Shown: positions 28,797 through 38,500 of the stretch, in pieces
Layout of the letters: each line of letters starts with the position of its first letter
Position numbering within the stretch: the stretch's first letter is position 1
Assembly (NCBI GenBank): GCA_013364255.1
Contig: CP054936.1
Location: 2,262,853-2,326,852, forward strand
DNA length: 64,000 nucleotides
DNA from: Streptomyces seoulensis
Lineage (GTDB): Bacteria; Actinomycetota; Actinomycetes; Streptomycetales; Streptomycetaceae
Reading direction: 5' to 3'
The notes under the pieces: model-generated
The model's database searches: none
What the model saw: the letters and a program-made list of their open reading frames with translations, nothing else
Told to the model about the DNA's origin: nothing
Program-made: the position numbers and the translations under genes

Positions 28797-29810
28797 ATGA
28801 AGATCGTGCTGCCCGGCGGCAGCGGGCAGGTGGGTACGGTCCTGGAGCGCGCGCTGAGCGCCGCCGGACACGAGGTCGTGGTGCTGACCCGGCGGCCGGT
28901 GCGGCCGGGCCAGGTGCGCTGGGACGGGCGGACGGCGGGTCCGTGGACGGCGGAGATCGACGGCTGCGACGCGGTGGTGAACCTGGCCGGGCGCAGCGTC
29001 AACTGCCGCTACACGCCCGCCAACCTCCGGGAGATGATGGATTCCCGGGTCGACTCCGCGCGGGCGGTGGGCGAGGCGATCGCCGCGGCGGCCCGGCCGC
29101 CGCGGGTGTGGCTCCAGATGAGCACGGCGACGATCTACGCCCACCGGTTCGACGCGGCCAACGACGAGCGCGACGGCCTGATCGGCGGCTCGGAGCCGGG
29201 CGTTCCGGATTACTGGTCCTTCAGCGTCGACATCGCCCGGGCGTGGGAGCGCGAGCAGGAGCGGGCCCGTACCCCGCACACCCGCAAGGTCGCGCTGCGC
29301 TCCGCGATGGTGATGAGCCCGGACCGGGGCGGTGTCCTCGACGTGCTGCTGGGGCTCACGCGGCTCGGTCTGGGCGGGCCGGTCGCGGGCGGCGCGCAGT
29401 ACGTGTCCTGGATCCACGACCGGGACTTCGTGCGCGCGGTGCGGTTCCTGATCGGCCGGGAGGACCTCGCCGGGCCGGTGAACCTGGCCGCGCCGGCACC
29501 GCTGCCGCAGCGCGCGCTGATGCGGGTGCTGCGGGCGGCGTGGGGGGCGCCGGTCGGTCTGCCGGCGACCGGGTGGATGGCCGGGATCGGGGCGTTCGCA
29601 CTGCGTTCGGACACCGAACTGCTGCTCAAGAGCCGGCGTGTCGTCCCCGGCCGCCTGCTCGACGCGGGCTTCGCCTTCGACCACCCGCACTGGCCCGAGG
29701 CCGCCGAGGACCTCGTCCGGCGGGTCCGCGTCCGCCCCCGCCCCGAGCGCCGCGGCCGCCGGGGAACGGCGGGCGCGGCGGGGGCGCCGCAGGGGCGCGC
29801 CGCGGGCTGA
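28797..29810 (+). CDS. TIGR01777-family NAD-dependent epimerase/SDR protein
   Basis: 337 residues. A Rossmann start MKIVLPGGSGQVGTVLERAL, then VVNLAGRSVNCRYTPANLREMMDSRV, LQMSTATIYAHRFD, YVSWIHDRDFVRAVRFLI and the C-terminal LPATGWMAGIGAFALRSDTELLLKSRRVVPG. The last is the DUF1731 segment that defines the TIGR01777 (YfcH-like) family of extended SDR proteins. The reaction is unknown. It has its own strong promoter with a palindromic operator and is followed after 107 bases by an alcohol dehydrogenase gene. Confidence 0.9.
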   Translation: MKIVLPGGSGQVGTVLERALSAAGHEVVVLTRRPVRPGQVRWDGRTAGPWTAEIDGCDAVVNLAGRSVNCRYTPANLREMMDSRVDSARAVGEAIAAAARPPRVWLQMSTATIYAHRFDAANDERDGLIGGSEPGVPDYWSFSVDIARAWEREQERARTPHTRKVALRSAMVMSPDRGGVLDVLLGLTRLGLGGPVAGGAQYVSWIHDRDFVRAVRFLIGREDLAGPVNLAAPAPLPQRALMRVLRAAWGAPVGLPATGWMAGIGAFALRSDTELLLKSRRVVPGRLLDAGFAFDHPHWPEAAEDLVRRVRVRPRPERRGRRGTAGAAGAPQGRAAG

Positions 29811-29917
29811 GGGCGGGCCCCGCCCGGGGGCGGCGGCGGGTTCGGCGCGCGGGATGCGGGGCGAGCTGCTGTGCTGGAGTCGGGGGTGTCGTGCCGTAGC
29901 CGTCGCGGGAGGTCCGG

Positions 29918-30943
29918 ATGAGTGCCTACACAGTCGCGCAGGTGACCGAGGCCGGCGGGCCGTTCGAGCTGGTCGAGCGCGAGGTCCCCGAGCCCGGACC
30001 CGGTCATGTGCGGATCGCCGTGGAGGCGTGCGGGATCTGCCACAGCGACTCGCTCTTCGTGGACGGGGCGCTGCCCGGCGTACGGTTCCCGCTGGTCCCC
30101 GGGCACGAGATCGCCGGCCGGATCGACGCGCTCGGCGCGGGTGCGGCGGAGTACGGCTGGCAGGTGGGCGACCGGGTGACGGTGGGCTGGTTCGGCGGCA
30201 GCTGCCACCACTGCACGGCGTGCCGGCAGGGCGACTTCATCGTGTGCGAGCACCTGAAGGTGCCCGGCTGGGCCTATGACGGCGGGTTCGCCGAGCGGAC
30301 CGTCGCCCCGGTCGACGCGCTGGCCCGGATCCCCGACGCTCTCGCGGCGAGCGACGCCGGGCCCATGGCGTGCGCGGGGGTGACCGTGTTCAACGGGCTG
30401 CGCCGCAGCGCCGCCCGGCCGGGCGATCTGGTCGCGGTGCTCGGCGTCGGCGGGCTCGGGCACCTGGCCGTGCAGTACGCGGCGGCCATGGGCTTCGAGA
30501 CGGCGGCGATCGCCCGGGGCGCCGACAAGGCGGAGTTCGCCGCCCGGCTGGGCGCCCGCCACTACGTCGACAGCACGGCGGACACCCCCGTCGCCGAGGC
30601 GCTCCAGGCGCTCGGCGGGGCCAAGGTGGTACTGGCCACCGTCGGCCACTCCGCGGCTGTCTCGGAGACGGTGGACGGGCTGACGCACCGCGGCGAGCTG
30701 GTGGTCATCGGCGTCTCGCCCGAGCCGCTGGCGATCAGCCCGCTCCAGCTGATCACGGGCGCCAAGGTGGTCCGCGGTCATCCGTCCGGCACCGCCGAGG
30801 ACGTCCAGGACACGCTGGAGTTCAGCGCCCTGCACGGCATCCGGCCGATGACGGAGGTGGTCGCGCTGGCCGAGGCCGACGCGGCGTACCGCAGGATGCT
30901 GTCCGGCGCGGCCCGCTTCCGCATGGTCCTCACGACGACCTGA
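29918..30943 (+). CDS. Zinc-dependent alcohol dehydrogenase (CAD/AdhP type)
   Basis: 341 residues. Catalytic zinc ligands are in EACGICHSDSLF and VPGHEIAGRI. The structural-zinc lobe is GSCHHCTACRQGDFIVCEH with four cysteines, the first preceding CHHC. The cofactor motif VAVLGVGGLGHLAVQYAAAMG (GVGGLG) is present; the lack of a downstream Asp suggests NADP preference. It is likely an aldehyde/alcohol oxidoreductase. A 10-bp-stem hairpin terminator follows at 30964-30995. Confidence 0.9.
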   Translation: MSAYTVAQVTEAGGPFELVEREVPEPGPGHVRIAVEACGICHSDSLFVDGALPGVRFPLVPGHEIAGRIDALGAGAAEYGWQVGDRVTVGWFGGSCHHCTACRQGDFIVCEHLKVPGWAYDGGFAERTVAPVDALARIPDALAASDAGPMACAGVTVFNGLRRSAARPGDLVAVLGVGGLGHLAVQYAAAMGFETAAIARGADKAEFAARLGARHYVDSTADTPVAEALQALGGAKVVLATVGHSAAVSETVDGLTHRGELVVIGVSPEPLAISPLQLITGAKVVRGHPSGTAEDVQDTLEFSALHGIRPMTEVVALAEADAAYRRMLSGAARFRMVLTTT

Positions 30944-30963
30944 CGCACCGTCACCCGCGCACG

Positions 30964-30995
30964 GCGCCCGCCGGCCGTCGGCCGTCGGCGGGCGC
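30964..30995 (+). terminator. Hairpin terminator after the alcohol dehydrogenase gene
   Basis: GCGCCCGCCG (30964-30973) pairs perfectly with 30986-30995 around a 12-base loop, 21 bases past the stop codon. Confidence 0.65.
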
Positions 30996-31087
30996 GCCTT
31001 CACGTTTCCCGCACATCTCAGACACGTGGCGGCCATGTTGTGTGTATGCTCCTCGCGCCTCATCCGCATCACCGAGGGGGGAACCTC

Positions 31088-31579
31088 ATGCGCATACGCA
31101 CCGCACTGGCCGTCGCCGCCACGGCGGGCACGGTCGCCGTCGTCGCCGCGGCGCCGGCCCAGGCCACCGAGTACTCGTCCGCGCTGAAGATCAAGGGCGT
31201 CCAGTACGACGCCCCCGGACGCGACTCCAACAGCTGCGCCAAGGGCAACACCAAGGACGAGTTCCTGACGATCAAGAACTACTCGCGTTCGACCGTCAAC
31301 CTCAAGGGCTACGTCGTCAAGGACGCCACCGGCAACCGTTTCACGTTCCGCTCCAACCACTACCTGGAGCACGGCGACTACGTGAACCTGCGCGGCGGCA
31401 AGGGCACCGACTCCGACGCCAAGAACGTCGTCTACCGCCAGAACTGCAACTTCCTCTGGAACAACGACAAGGACACCATCTACCTCTACAAGCCCTCCGG
31501 CGCCCGCGCCGACGTGCACTCCTACACCAAGTCCCGCGACGACCGCGACGGCAACGGCTACATCACGTACCACGGCTGA
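31088..31579 (+). CDS. Secreted lamin-tail-domain protein
   Basis: 163 residues from the ATG at 31088 after GAGGGGGG. A Sec signal peptide (MRIRTALAVAATAGTVAVVA, cleavage near APAQA-TEYS) is followed by one lamin-tail (LTD) domain: DEFLTIKNYSRSTVNLKGYVVKDA, FTFRSNHYLEHGDYVNLRGG, and DTIYLYKPSGARADVHSYT. A pair of cysteines (SNSCAKGN and QNCNFLW) may form a disulfide. LTD proteins are small secreted beta-sandwiches common in Streptomyces, with no known enzymatic role. A 52-bp palindromic terminator follows. Confidence 0.85.
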   Translation: MRIRTALAVAATAGTVAVVAAAPAQATEYSSALKIKGVQYDAPGRDSNSCAKGNTKDEFLTIKNYSRSTVNLKGYVVKDATGNRFTFRSNHYLEHGDYVNLRGGKGTDSDAKNVVYRQNCNFLWNNDKDTIYLYKPSGARADVHSYTKSRDDRDGNGYITYHG

Positions 31580-31603
31580 GCCCGCGTCCGACCGTCCCGC
31601 CGC

Positions 31604-31655
31604 CGGCCTCCGCGCCTTCGGCGGCCCCGCGGGGCCGCCGAAGGCGCGGAGGCCG
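31604..31655. terminator. 52-bp perfect palindrome serving two convergent genes
   Basis: Every base from 31604 to 31655 pairs with its mirror base; the centre is CCCGCGGG near 31626-31633. It begins 24 bases after the lamin-tail gene and ends 6 bases before the stop of the MIP channel gene, so it terminates both. Confidence 0.85.
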
Positions 31656-31661
31656 CGCCGC

Positions 31662-32600
31662 TCAGTCCTCGTCCACCGGGCGGGCCCGGCCGACCTCGGG
31701 CAGTTCCTTCTGCTGGGCGCGCAGGTGCAGGACGTCGCCGATGAACAGGTCGTAGACCAGCACCCCGATCAGACCGCCCACGAGCGGGCCCACGATCGGA
31801 ATCCACCAGTAATCGCTGAACAAGCCCGCCGCACTGCCCGGCAGCGCCAACTTCCCCCATCCCGCGACGTAGGTGAACAGCCGCGGGCCGAAGTCGCGGG
31901 CCGGGTTGATGGCGTACCCGGCGTTCGCGCCGTAGGACATGCCGATGGCGGCCACGGCGAACCCGATCACCACCGGGCCGAGGTTGGCCTTCACGGCGGT
32001 GTTGCGCAGGTCGACGATCGCCACGATCAGCATCACCAGCAGGGCGGTGCCCACGATCTGGTCGATCAGCGGTCCCCAGACGCCGCCGTGGAAGTACGGC
32101 GCCGGGAAGGTGGCGAAGATCGAGAACGAGGCCACGGTGTGCCCGTTCGTCTTCGGCCCCTTCATCGCCTGGTCGAAGGTGTCGATGGCGTCGTGGTAGA
32201 CGGCGTACACCAGCGCCGCCCCGGCGAACGCGCCCACCACCTGGGACGCCCAGTAGGGAACCACCTTGGCCCACGGGAACCCGCGCCGCGCCGCGAACGC
32301 CAGCGTCACCGCCGGGTTGAGGTGCGCGCCGCTGACGCCGCCGGCCACGTAGACGCCGAAGGTCACCGCGAAGGCCCAGCCCCAGCAGACCAGCAGCCAG
32401 TCGCCCGCGCCCAGGAAGAAGGTCGTGGGGCCCTCGGTGCGGCCCGAGCCGGGCAGCGCCGCGACCGCCATGGCCACCACGCCCGCGCCGAAGGCGATGA
32501 GGACGAACGTCCCCAGGAACTCCGCCAGGCATTCGCCCCACAGACCTCCCCGACGCCTGAGCCGGGAGGGTTTGATCAGAGGCGGGATTTCTACGGCCAT
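31662..32600 (-). CDS. glpF: MIP-family channel, glycerol facilitator/aquaporin
   Basis: 312 residues from ATG 32600 with GAGGGGG upstream. Six membrane helices and the two pore loops are seen: SGAHLNPAVTLAFAARRG and YAINPARDFGPRLF, both with intact NPA. The Asp after the second NPA-R (NPARD) favours a glycerol-type pore. Extra sequence between helices (HDAIDTFDQAMKGPKTNGHT) lengthens an outer loop. It lies about 8 kb from gylR-glpK, apart from the glycerol operon. The symbol reflects family; water or other small solutes could be the real substrate. Confidence 0.85.
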   Translation of the reverse strand: MAVEIPPLIKPSRLRRRGGLWGECLAEFLGTFVLIAFGAGVVAMAVAALPGSGRTEGPTTFFLGAGDWLLVCWGWAFAVTFGVYVAGGVSGAHLNPAVTLAFAARRGFPWAKVVPYWASQVVGAFAGAALVYAVYHDAIDTFDQAMKGPKTNGHTVASFSIFATFPAPYFHGGVWGPLIDQIVGTALLVMLIVAIVDLRNTAVKANLGPVVIGFAVAAIGMSYGANAGYAINPARDFGPRLFTYVAGWGKLALPGSAAGLFSDYWWIPIVGPLVGGLIGVLVYDLFIGDVLHLRAQQKELPEVGRARPVDED

Positions 32601-32989
32601 ATCGGCCCCCTCGACGAACGGTCCGGCGTACGAGCCGGCACGGTCCGGCTCCAAGGCCGCCCGCGCCACAGCCCGGTCGCGGCCCCGCGCACTGCTCAGT
32701 GTGCGCGCCCGGCCCGGCCCAGGCCACTCGGCCCCCGTCGGACGTCTGTCGGACCCGTCCCCCGCGTGACGCCCGCACCGGACCGGCTCAGCGCCCCGCC
32801 GCTCACCGCCCGTCCGCCCGCCCGCGCCGCGCCCACCTGCGCGTGAACTCCATACGGACGTGCCCGAGTGGCAGCCCCGGCGGGACAGCACAAAACTGAT
32901 CCATGGTTTCGTGATCAGGCGAAAACGCTCGGTCTCGGGGACCGGCCACCGCTGGCCGAAGGTTTTCGACCTTTCCTCAGGGAGCTCGC
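32601..32989 (+). promoter_or_regulatory. Divergent promoter region between the MIP channel and the NRPS cluster
   Basis: 389 bases without a gene. It drops in GC just before the cluster (32890-32970), where an inverted repeat CTGATC (32896-32901) / GATCAG (32913-32918) with an 11-base spacer sits. This is a candidate operator for the cluster promoter. GGGAG lies six bases before the first ATG. No regulator gene is present in or next to the cluster. Confidence 0.45.
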
Positions 32990-35515
32990 ATGGTGGAGAA
33001 ATCTGCCGACATACTGATGCCCGGGCCGGACGGACCCGTGCTGGCCCGGGACACACCCGCCGCCCCGGCGACGGCGGACACCGAACGGGAACTCGCCGGA
33101 ATTCTCGCGGCCGTCGTGCACGCGGAACACGTTCCGCCCGAAAGCCACTTCTTCACCGACCTCGGCGCCAACTCCCTGGTGATGGCGCAGTTCTGCGCGC
33201 GGGTGCGCAAACACCCCGATCTGCCGTCGGTGTCGATGAAGGACGTCTACCGGCACCCGACCGTCCGCGAACTGGCCGCGGCCCTCGCGGGCACGGCCGC
33301 CGCTCCCCCGCCGCCGGGCGCCGACGCCCCGGCGACCGCGGTCCCGGCGACCGCGCCGGCCGTCCCCGCGCCGCCGGGCGCGACGCGCCACGCGCTGTGC
33401 GGAACCGCGCAGGCGCTGGTCTTCCTCGGCTATTCCCTCGTCCTCGGCATGTCCAGCGCCTGGGCCTACGAATGGGTCGCCAAGGGCTCCGGCCTCCTCG
33501 ACGTCTATGTGCGCTCGCTCCTGTGCGGCGGCATCGGATTCATCGCGCTGTGCGCCCTTCCGGTGGCCGCGAAATGGGTGCTCATCGGGCGCTGGAAACC
33601 CGCCCGGTTCGCGATCTGGGGTCCGGCCTATCTGCGCTTCTGGATCGTCAAGACACTGCTGCACGCCAATCCCATGATCCTGTTCGTGGGGAATCCGCTG
33701 TACGTCCTGTATCTGCGGGCCCTGGGCGCGCGGATCGGCCGGAACGTCACGATCCTCACCCGCACCGTGCCGGTCTGCACCGACCTGCTGGTCATCGGCG
33801 ACGGCGCGGTGATCCGCAAGGACGCCTTCCTCCTCGGCTACCGGGCGCACGCCGGGTACATCCAGACCGGCCGGATCACCCTCGGCCGGGAGGTGTTCGT
33901 CGGGGAGAAGACGGTGCTCGACATCGACACCGCGCTGGGCGACGGCGCCCAGCTCGGCCACGCCTCCGCCCTGTACCGCGGCCAGGAGATCCCGGCCGGG
34001 CAACGCCGGCACGGCTCGCCGGCCGAGCCCACCGAGGTCGACCACGTCCGGGTCCCGCCGGCCCGGTGCGGCGCCCTGCGCAGGGCCGCCTTCGGCGTCA
34101 CCAGCCTGCTCCAGCTCTTCCTGGTCTACCTGCCGCTGACGGTCGGCGGCCTCTACATGGTGTTCGCCGAGGTGCCCGCGCTCAGCAAGCGGCTGGACGC
34201 GGAGACCAGGACCGCCACGGCCGCCGAGTTCGCCACCGACACCCTGGTCGTGGCCACCGTCCTCTTCTGCGGCGCCCTCGTCCTCGGCCTCGCCGTCCTG
34301 TACACCGTGCCGCGGCTGCTGCGCCTGGTGGTCAGACCCGACCGGGTCTACCCGCTCTACGGCTTCCACTACGCCGCGCACCGCGCCGTGGCCGCGCTGA
34401 CGAACGTCCACTTCTTCCCCTGGCTGTTCGGCGACAGCTCCTACATCGTCCCCTACCTGCGCGGCCTCGGCTACGACCTGAACCGGGTCGAGCAGACCGG
34501 CTCGAACTTCGGCACCGAGGTGCAGCACGAGACGCCGTTCCTGGTCTCGGTCGGCAGCGGCACGATGATCGCCGACGGACTGTCCGTCATGAACGCCGAG
34601 TTCTCCAGCACCTCGTTCCGGGTGAGCCGGGCGACGATCGGCGCCCACAACTTCCTCGGCAACAACATCGCCTACCCGGCCGGCGCCCGGACCGGCGACG
34701 ACTGCCTGCTGGCGACGAAGGTCATGGTCCCGCTCGACGGCGAGATCCGCGAGGGCGTCGGACTGCTCGGCTCACCGTGCTTCGAGATCCCCCGCTCCGT
34801 GGAGCGCGACACCCGCTTCGACCATCTGCGCACCGGCGACGAGCTGCGCCGCAACCTCGCCGCGAAGAACCGCTACAACCTGCGCTCGATGGCGCTGCAC
34901 CTGCTCCTGCGCTGGCTGCACACCGTCCTCCTCACGGCGCTCGCGCTCACCTCCGTCGACCTGTACGGCACGCTGGGGCACGTGGTGATAGCCGGCTACC
35001 TGGCCATCACCCTCGTCCTCACCACGCTCTTCCACGTCCTGGTGGAACGGGCCCTGGCCTCCTTCCGTCCGCTGCGCCCCCGGCTGTGCTCCATCTACGA
35101 CCCGTACTTCTGGTGGCACGAGCGGCTGTGGAAGGTGCCCGACCGGTATCTCGCGGTGTTCAACGGGACGCCGTTCAAGGCCCTGGTGTGGCGGCTGATG
35201 GGGGTGCGGATCGGCCGCCGGGTCTTCGACGACGGCTGCTACATCACCGAGCGGACGCTGACCGTCGTCGGGGACGACTGCACGCTGAACGCCGGCAGCA
35301 AGATCCAGTGCCACTCGCAGGAGGACGGCACCTTCAAGTCCGACCACAGCACGCTCGGCGCGGGTGTGACCCTCGGCGTCGGCTCACACGTGCACTACGG
35401 CGTGACGATGGGCGACGGCGCCGTGCTGGCGCCCGACTCCTTCCTGATGAAGGGCGAGGAAGTCCCCGCGAACGCGGCCTGGGAGGGCAACCCCGCCGCA
35501 CCGACTGCGAACTGA
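32990..35515 (+). CDS. Carrier protein fused to Pls/PosA-type six-helix acyltransferase region, no adenylation domain
   Basis: 841 residues. A peptidyl-carrier domain (about 30-105) carries the phosphopantetheine serine at residue 62 in FTDLGANSLVMAQF. After an Ala/Pro linker come two membrane helices (about 140-200), a first soluble domain with hexapeptide-like IGRNVTILTRTVPVC, two helices (about 370-445), a second soluble domain (VEQTGSNFGTEVQHETPFLV), two helices (about 650-700) and a third with a hexapeptide-repeat fold ending SDHSTLGAGVTLGVGSHVHY. This is the T-TM-C1-TM-C2-TM-C3 order of poly-epsilon-lysine synthetase and the TIGR02353 family, minus the N-terminal A domain. It likely elongates or releases a carrier-bound amino acid at the membrane. 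It is the first gene of a five-gene run. Confidence 0.85.
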   Translation: MVEKSADILMPGPDGPVLARDTPAAPATADTERELAGILAAVVHAEHVPPESHFFTDLGANSLVMAQFCARVRKHPDLPSVSMKDVYRHPTVRELAAALAGTAAAPPPPGADAPATAVPATAPAVPAPPGATRHALCGTAQALVFLGYSLVLGMSSAWAYEWVAKGSGLLDVYVRSLLCGGIGFIALCALPVAAKWVLIGRWKPARFAIWGPAYLRFWIVKTLLHANPMILFVGNPLYVLYLRALGARIGRNVTILTRTVPVCTDLLVIGDGAVIRKDAFLLGYRAHAGYIQTGRITLGREVFVGEKTVLDIDTALGDGAQLGHASALYRGQEIPAGQRRHGSPAEPTEVDHVRVPPARCGALRRAAFGVTSLLQLFLVYLPLTVGGLYMVFAEVPALSKRLDAETRTATAAEFATDTLVVATVLFCGALVLGLAVLYTVPRLLRLVVRPDRVYPLYGFHYAAHRAVAALTNVHFFPWLFGDSSYIVPYLRGLGYDLNRVEQTGSNFGTEVQHETPFLVSVGSGTMIADGLSVMNAEFSSTSFRVSRATIGAHNFLGNNIAYPAGARTGDDCLLATKVMVPLDGEIREGVGLLGSPCFEIPRSVERDTRFDHLRTGDELRRNLAAKNRYNLRSMALHLLLRWLHTVLLTALALTSVDLYGTLGHVVIAGYLAITLVLTTLFHVLVERALASFRPLRPRLCSIYDPYFWWHERLWKVPDRYLAVFNGTPFKALVWRLMGVRIGRRVFDDGCYITERTLTVVGDDCTLNAGSKIQCHSQEDGTFKSDHSTLGAGVTLGVGSHVHYGVTMGDGAVLAPDSFLMKGEEVPANAAWEGNPAAPTAN

Positions 35516-35529
35516 GGAAGGGGCATTCG

Positions 35530-38500
35530 ATGGGAGCGCTCGTGGCAGCGGACCGGGACTTCTGGACGGAGGTGCTCACCGCCGGCGGGTTCACCGCCGT
35601 ACCGCGGTGGACGCGGCGGCCCGAGCCGGGTGTGGCCGAGCACCGGGAACCGGTGCCGGCGGAGGTGGCCGGGGCGGCGCGCGCCCTCGCGGCCGAGCTG
35701 GGGGTTCCGGTGAGCGCGGTGCTGCTGGCCGCGCACGCCAAGACGCTGGCCGCGCTCGGCGGCGAGCAGGACGTGGTGACCGGGCACGCCACCGGCGAGG
35801 GCGCCCCGCTGCCCTGCCGGCTGACCCTCGCGCCGGCGACCTGGCGCGGGCTGGTGCGCAGCGCCCGGCGGGTCGAGGCGGACCTGCTGACGCACCGGGA
35901 CTTCCCCGTCGGCGAGCTGCGCCGGGAACTGGGGCTGACGGGGCCGGCGTACGAGGTGGTGTTCGACCCGGACGTTCCCGAGGCCCCCGCGGGCACTCAG
36001 GACGACGGCGGCGCGCTGTCCGAGGGCGCCGTGCTGAGCGTGGGGTGGAGCGACCCGGACGGGCGGACGGCGCTGCGGCTGCGCTACCGCACGGACGTGC
36101 TGGACGCCCCGGCGGCGGCCCGGATCGGCGGCTACCACCTGACCGCGCTGCGGCTGATGACGGCCGACGCGGACGCCGAGCACACCCGGCAGAGCCTGCT
36201 GTCGACGGCCGAGGTCCGCGCTCAGCTGACCGAACTCGCCGGTCCAGAGCGGGAGTTGCCGCAGGCGCGGGCGCATGAGCTGTTCGAGCGGCAGGTGCGC
36301 GCGCACCCGGACGCGGTGGCCGCGGTGCACGGCGGCGTCTCCTGGACGTACCGAGAGCTGAACGCGCGGGCGAACCGGCTGGCGCGGGCGCTGCTGGCCC
36401 GCGGGGTGGGCCGCGAGGACGTGGTGGCGGTGGTCACCGAGCGCGATCTCGACTGGCCGGCCGCCGTGCTCGCGGTGTTCAAGGCCGGCGGCGTCTACCT
36501 GCCGATCGAGCCGCACTTCCCGGCCGTCCGGATCGGGGCGACGCTGTCCCGCTCCGGGTGCCGGCTGGTGCTGACCGAGCCCGGCTCCGCCGACACGCTG
36601 GACGAGGCGCTCGCCGCACTGCCGGCCCCGGTCGAGAAGCTGCTCGTGCCGGACGCGTACGCGGAGGGGCACGACGACGTCGACCTCGGGGTGGAGGTGA
36701 CGCCGGAACAACTGGCGTACATCTACTTCACCTCCGGCTCCACGGGAGAGCCCAAGGGGGCGATGTGCGAGCACGCGGGCCTGCTCAACCACCTCTTCGC
36801 CAAGATCGACGACCTGGGCGTCGGCCCGGGCACGGTGGTGGCGCAGACGGCGCCGCAGTGCTTCGACATCTCGCTGTGGCAGCTGCTGGCCGCGCTGCTG
36901 GTGGGCGGGCGCACGCTGCTGGTGGAGCAGGACGCGATCACGGACGTGGAGCGCTTCGTCGACACGCTGGAGCGCGGCCGGGTCGGCGTGGCGCAGCTGG
37001 TGCCCTCCTATCTGGAGGTGGTGGTGTCCTACCTGGAGCAGCGCCCGCGCGAACTGCCCGACCTGGCCTGTGTGTCGGTGACCGGCGAGGCGCTCAAGCG
37101 GGAGCTGGTGCAGCGCTGGTTCGCCCTCAAGGCGGGCGTCGCCCTGGTGAACGCCTACGGGCTGACCGAGACGTCGGACGACACCAACCACGAGGTCATG
37201 GAGGCGGTCCCGGACCGGGTGCTGCTGGGGCGCCCGGTGAACAACGTCCGGGTCCTGGTCGTGGACGAGCGGCTGTCGCTGGTGCCGCTGGGCGCGCCGG
37301 GGCTGATCGCCTTCTCCGGGGTGTGCGTGGGGCGCGGCTACGTCAACGATCCCGAGCGCACCCGCGAGGCCTACCGGCAGGACCCGTACCGGCCGGGTGA
37401 GCGCCTGTACCTGGGCGGCGACTGGGGGCGCTGGCATCCGGACGGCAAGCTGGAGTTCCTCGGCCGCCGGGACAGCCAGGTCAAGATCCGCGGGTTCAGG
37501 ATCGAGATCGGCGAGATCGAGAACACGCTGCTGCGGGTGGGCGGGGTGCGGGACGGCGCGGTCGTGGTGGCGGAACTCGCGGGCGGCGGCGCGCACCTGA
37601 TCGCCTACTACAGCGGCCGCCGGCTGACGGACGAGGAACTGCGGCGGGCGCTGGGCGCGGCGCTGCCCGCCTACATGGTGCCGACGGCGTTCCACTGGCA
37701 GGAGAGCCTGCCGCTGACCGCCAACGGCAAGATCGACCGCAAGGCGCTGACCGCGTCGGCCGAGCGGGCGGCACGGGCGGCCGGGGAGACGGCCGGGGAG
37801 GGCGGGCCGGCCGGCGGCGAGGGGCGGCGGGACGCGCCGCGCACCGCGACCGAACGCGAACTGGCCGAGGTCTGGGCCAAGCTGCTGGGGGTGTCCGCGC
37901 ACCGGATCGGGCGCCGGGACCACTTCTTCGACCGGGGCGGGACCTCGCTGACGGCGGTGAAGCTCACCATCGCCCTGGACCGCGCGGTGTCCCTGAAGGA
38001 GGTCACCCGCCATCCCGTGCTCGCCGACCTGGCCGCGCTGCTGGACGGCGCGGGCAAGCGGCGCACGGAGCTGCTGCAACCGCTGTCGGGCGCGGCGGGC
38101 GGGCAGGAGTGCGCGCTGGTGTGCTTCCCGTACGCGGGCGGCAACGCGGTCAACTTCCGGCCGATGGCGAGCGCGCTGGCCGGCAGCGGCCTCGCGGTGT
38201 ACGCCGTCGATCTGCCCGGCCACGACCTGGCCGCCGCCCGGGAGCCGTTCGCGCCGCTGGAGCGGGTGGTGGAGGACGTGGTCGCCGAACTGGCCGGGCG
38301 CGGTCTCGGCCGGGTGATGCTGTGGGGCCACTCCTCGGGCGCCGCGCTCGCGGTGGCGACGGCCCGGCGGCTGCGCGAGCGCGGCGTGGAGGTGGTCCGG
38401 GTGTTCGTCGGCGCCCAGTTGCTCGGCACCGCTACGGAACGGCGTGCGGCGGCGGAGGAGTTGACGCTGCTGAGCGACGCGGAGATCGCCGCGCGGCTCG

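Noticed and set aside
32860..35529. A 1993-codon plus-strand frame running from 32860 to 38841
   Set aside because: Only the part from ATG 35530 is coding; before that another frame encodes the carrier/membrane protein with clear domains and its own ribosome site.
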